NCBI GenBank assembly: GCA_030750465.1
Contig: JASMHZ010000013.1
Span: forward strand, 1-35,181
Origin: Candidatus Peribacteraceae bacterium
Lineage (GTDB): Bacteria > Patescibacteriota > Gracilibacteria > Peribacterales > Peribacteraceae
DNA length: 35,181 nucleotides
Reading direction: 5' to 3'
The stretch's first letter is position 1; each line of letters opens with the position of its first letter. Positions 33,625-35,181 of the stretch are shown in pieces. A program made the position numbers and the translations under genes. Below the pieces are notes generated by a model. It saw only the letters and a list, made by a program, of their open reading frames with translations. It searched no databases and had not been told where the DNA came from.

Positions 33625-35181
33625 TTATTTAACAGTAACACTCTTCGCTAAATTCCTTGGCATATCAGGGTCTTTTCCTCTCTTAACAGCAAGGAAGTAT
33701 GCAAGAGCCTGAACAGGAATGATGTTTACAAGTGCTTGAGCAGTACCCGATTCCGGAACCTTTATCCATACATCGAATGACTCATTATTCTCGGGAGCTA
33801 TTCCAATAATAAATCCTCCACGTGTCTTCAGTTCAATTGCATTAGAAATAATATCGTTCTTAACTTCATCATCTCCCATGAGTGCAATGCAAGGAGTCCC
33901 CTCTTCTATAAGAGCTATTGGACCGTGCTTAAGCTCTCCTCCAGCAAAACCTTCCGCATGAACATAAGAAACTTCCTGAATTTTGATAGCGCTCTCGAGC
34001 GCCATGGGATAGTTCCAGCTTTTACCTATTATAAAGAGGTCTTTTTGATCTTGAATCCTCTCCGCAACGGACTCCACAAAATCCACGTAACGAGGATTAA
34101 GCATGTCGTTAATTTCTGATGCAGTTTCCAATAAGACTTTCCTGCCTTCTTTCAGCTTTCCATCAAGTGCGTAAGCAATAAGCATAAGAACTGCCATCTG
34201 CCCTGTAAGTGCCTTGGTTGATGCAACTGCGCGTTCCGGTCCTGCATTTATCAGGAGCGAGTAATCGGCTTCACGATCTATGGTTGAGCCTTCCACATTA
34301 ACAATTGCAAGAACCTTGGATCCATTCGACTTTGCAATCTGCATAGCTTCCAAAACGTCAGCAGTTTCACCGCTTTGACTAACAACTATTAGAAGGCTTT
34401 CCGGCTTTAGAAAATGATGATAAAGCTTAAACTCGCTCGCCGGTGCGAAGTTAACATGTTTCTGGGAAATCACAGAGAAGAAGTACTCGGCTGCCATGCA
34501 GGCCTTTGCAGCTGTACCGCATCCAACAAGGAAAGTTCCTTTAGCATTTCTAATTGCATCGGCCAAAGTCTCTATTTGTTCTTCGTTCTGATTTACAGCC
34601 CGGGCAATCGAATCTTTCTGATCCATAATTTCTTTGAGCATAAAGTGCTCATACTCACCCTTCTGGACTTCCTCAACTGACCAAGTGATCTCAATCTCGC
34701 GTTTCTCAATTTCTTCACCTGTCTTGAGGCTCGAAAATAAGATGCTATTTCCGTCAGTCACAACCATCTCTCCATCATCCAGATATTGAACCAAGCGAGA
34801 GTGATTCATGAATGCTGGTATATCAGATGCAATAAAGTAGCCATCTTCTCCAACGCCAATAATAAGAGGTGATCCCCTCCTGGCTGCGACCAAAGTATTT
34901 GACTCAGTATGAAGTGCTAGGAATGCAAATCTGCCTTCGAATGCTTCACATGATTTTTTGATGGCGGACGTGAAGTCTCCTGTTTCCTTCATATACTCTT
35001 CGATCATATGAGGAATAATCTCTGTATCAGTTTCTGACTTAAATTCGTGCCCTTTTGATTCCAAATCTTTTTTGAGCTGCTGATAATTTTCTAGTATTCC
35101 ATTATGAACAACCGCAATAGTTTCGGTACTGTTCGCGTGAGGGTGAGCATTCTGCCGGGTTACTCCTCCATGAGTTGCCCA
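33625..35181 (-). CDS. glmS: Glutamine-fructose-6-phosphate aminotransferase (isomerizing), N-term cut by window edge
   Basis: WATHGGVTRQNAHPHANSTETIAVVHNGILENYQQLKKDLESKGHEFKSETDTEIIPHMI; SQSGETADVLEAM; EVSYVHAEGFAGGELKHGPIALIEEGTP; LAKSVTVK C-term. Confidence 0.95.
   Translation of the reverse strand, partial: WATHGGVTRQNAHPHANSTETIAVVHNGILENYQQLKKDLESKGHEFKSETDTEIIPHMIEEYMKETGDFTSAIKKSCEAFEGRFAFLALHTESNTLVAARRGSPLIIGVGEDGYFIASDIPAFMNHSRLVQYLDDGEMVVTDGNSILFSSLKTGEEIEKREIEITWSVEEVQKGEYEHFMLKEIMDQKDSIARAVNQNEEQIETLADAIRNAKGTFLVGCGTAAKACMAAEYFFSVISQKHVNFAPASEFKLYHHFLKPESLLIVVSQSGETADVLEAMQIAKSNGSKVLAIVNVEGSTIDREADYSLLINAGPERAVASTKALTGQMAVLMLIAYALDGKLKEGRKVLLETASEINDMLNPRYVDFVESVAERIQDQKDLFIIGKSWNYPMALESAIKIQEVSYVHAEGFAGGELKHGPIALIEEGTPCIALMGDDEVKNDIISNAIELKTRGGFIIGIAPENNESFDVWIKVPESGTAQALVNIIPVQALAYFLAVKRGKDPDMPRNLAKSVTVK

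Overview
The window looks like a chromosomal segment of a small-genome bacterium. Gene content and divergence suggest Candidate Phyla Radiation/Patescibacteria, possibly a Peregrinibacteria-like lineage, but this is inferred from gene style and not proven. Housekeeping genes: SDR oxidoreductase, rplU (bL21), tgt, clpP, miaA, a TsaE-HD fusion, an M23 peptidase, a WecA/MraY-like transferase, pgk, a YdcF-like protein, a XerC/D-like recombinase, a B3/B4-domain protein, a stomatin, tyrS, an RluA-family synthase, a FecR/Ig-like protein, a GspE/PilB-like ATPase, PBP2/FtsI, and partial glmS. Both window edges cut through genes: a DGxDNDGDG-repeat secreted protein on the left and glmS on the right. There is one tRNA-Gln(TTG). 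The most interesting material lies between and inside these genes. (1) A RAYT (Y1-family REP-associated transposase) is bracketed by REP-like hairpins, with a detached REP pair about 3 kb away carrying compensatory stem changes. (2) A dense, multi-helix candidate structured RNA of about 250 nt lies upstream of pgk and matches no class I recognise. (3) Inverted-repeat elements recur whose arms are degenerate tandem 9-mers (GARNCAGAR) or 7-mers; one whole 9-mer hairpin lies in frame inside tgt. (4) A TsaE-HD domain fusion, a Zn-ribbon-like insert in TyrRS, a frameshifted Hanks-type kinase, and a truncated AroE-like ORF whose start overlaps its divergent neighbour. (5) Several TATAAT boxes sit 6 nt from start codons, suggesting leaderless mRNAs. 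All calls come from reading the sequence; no searches or folding were run.
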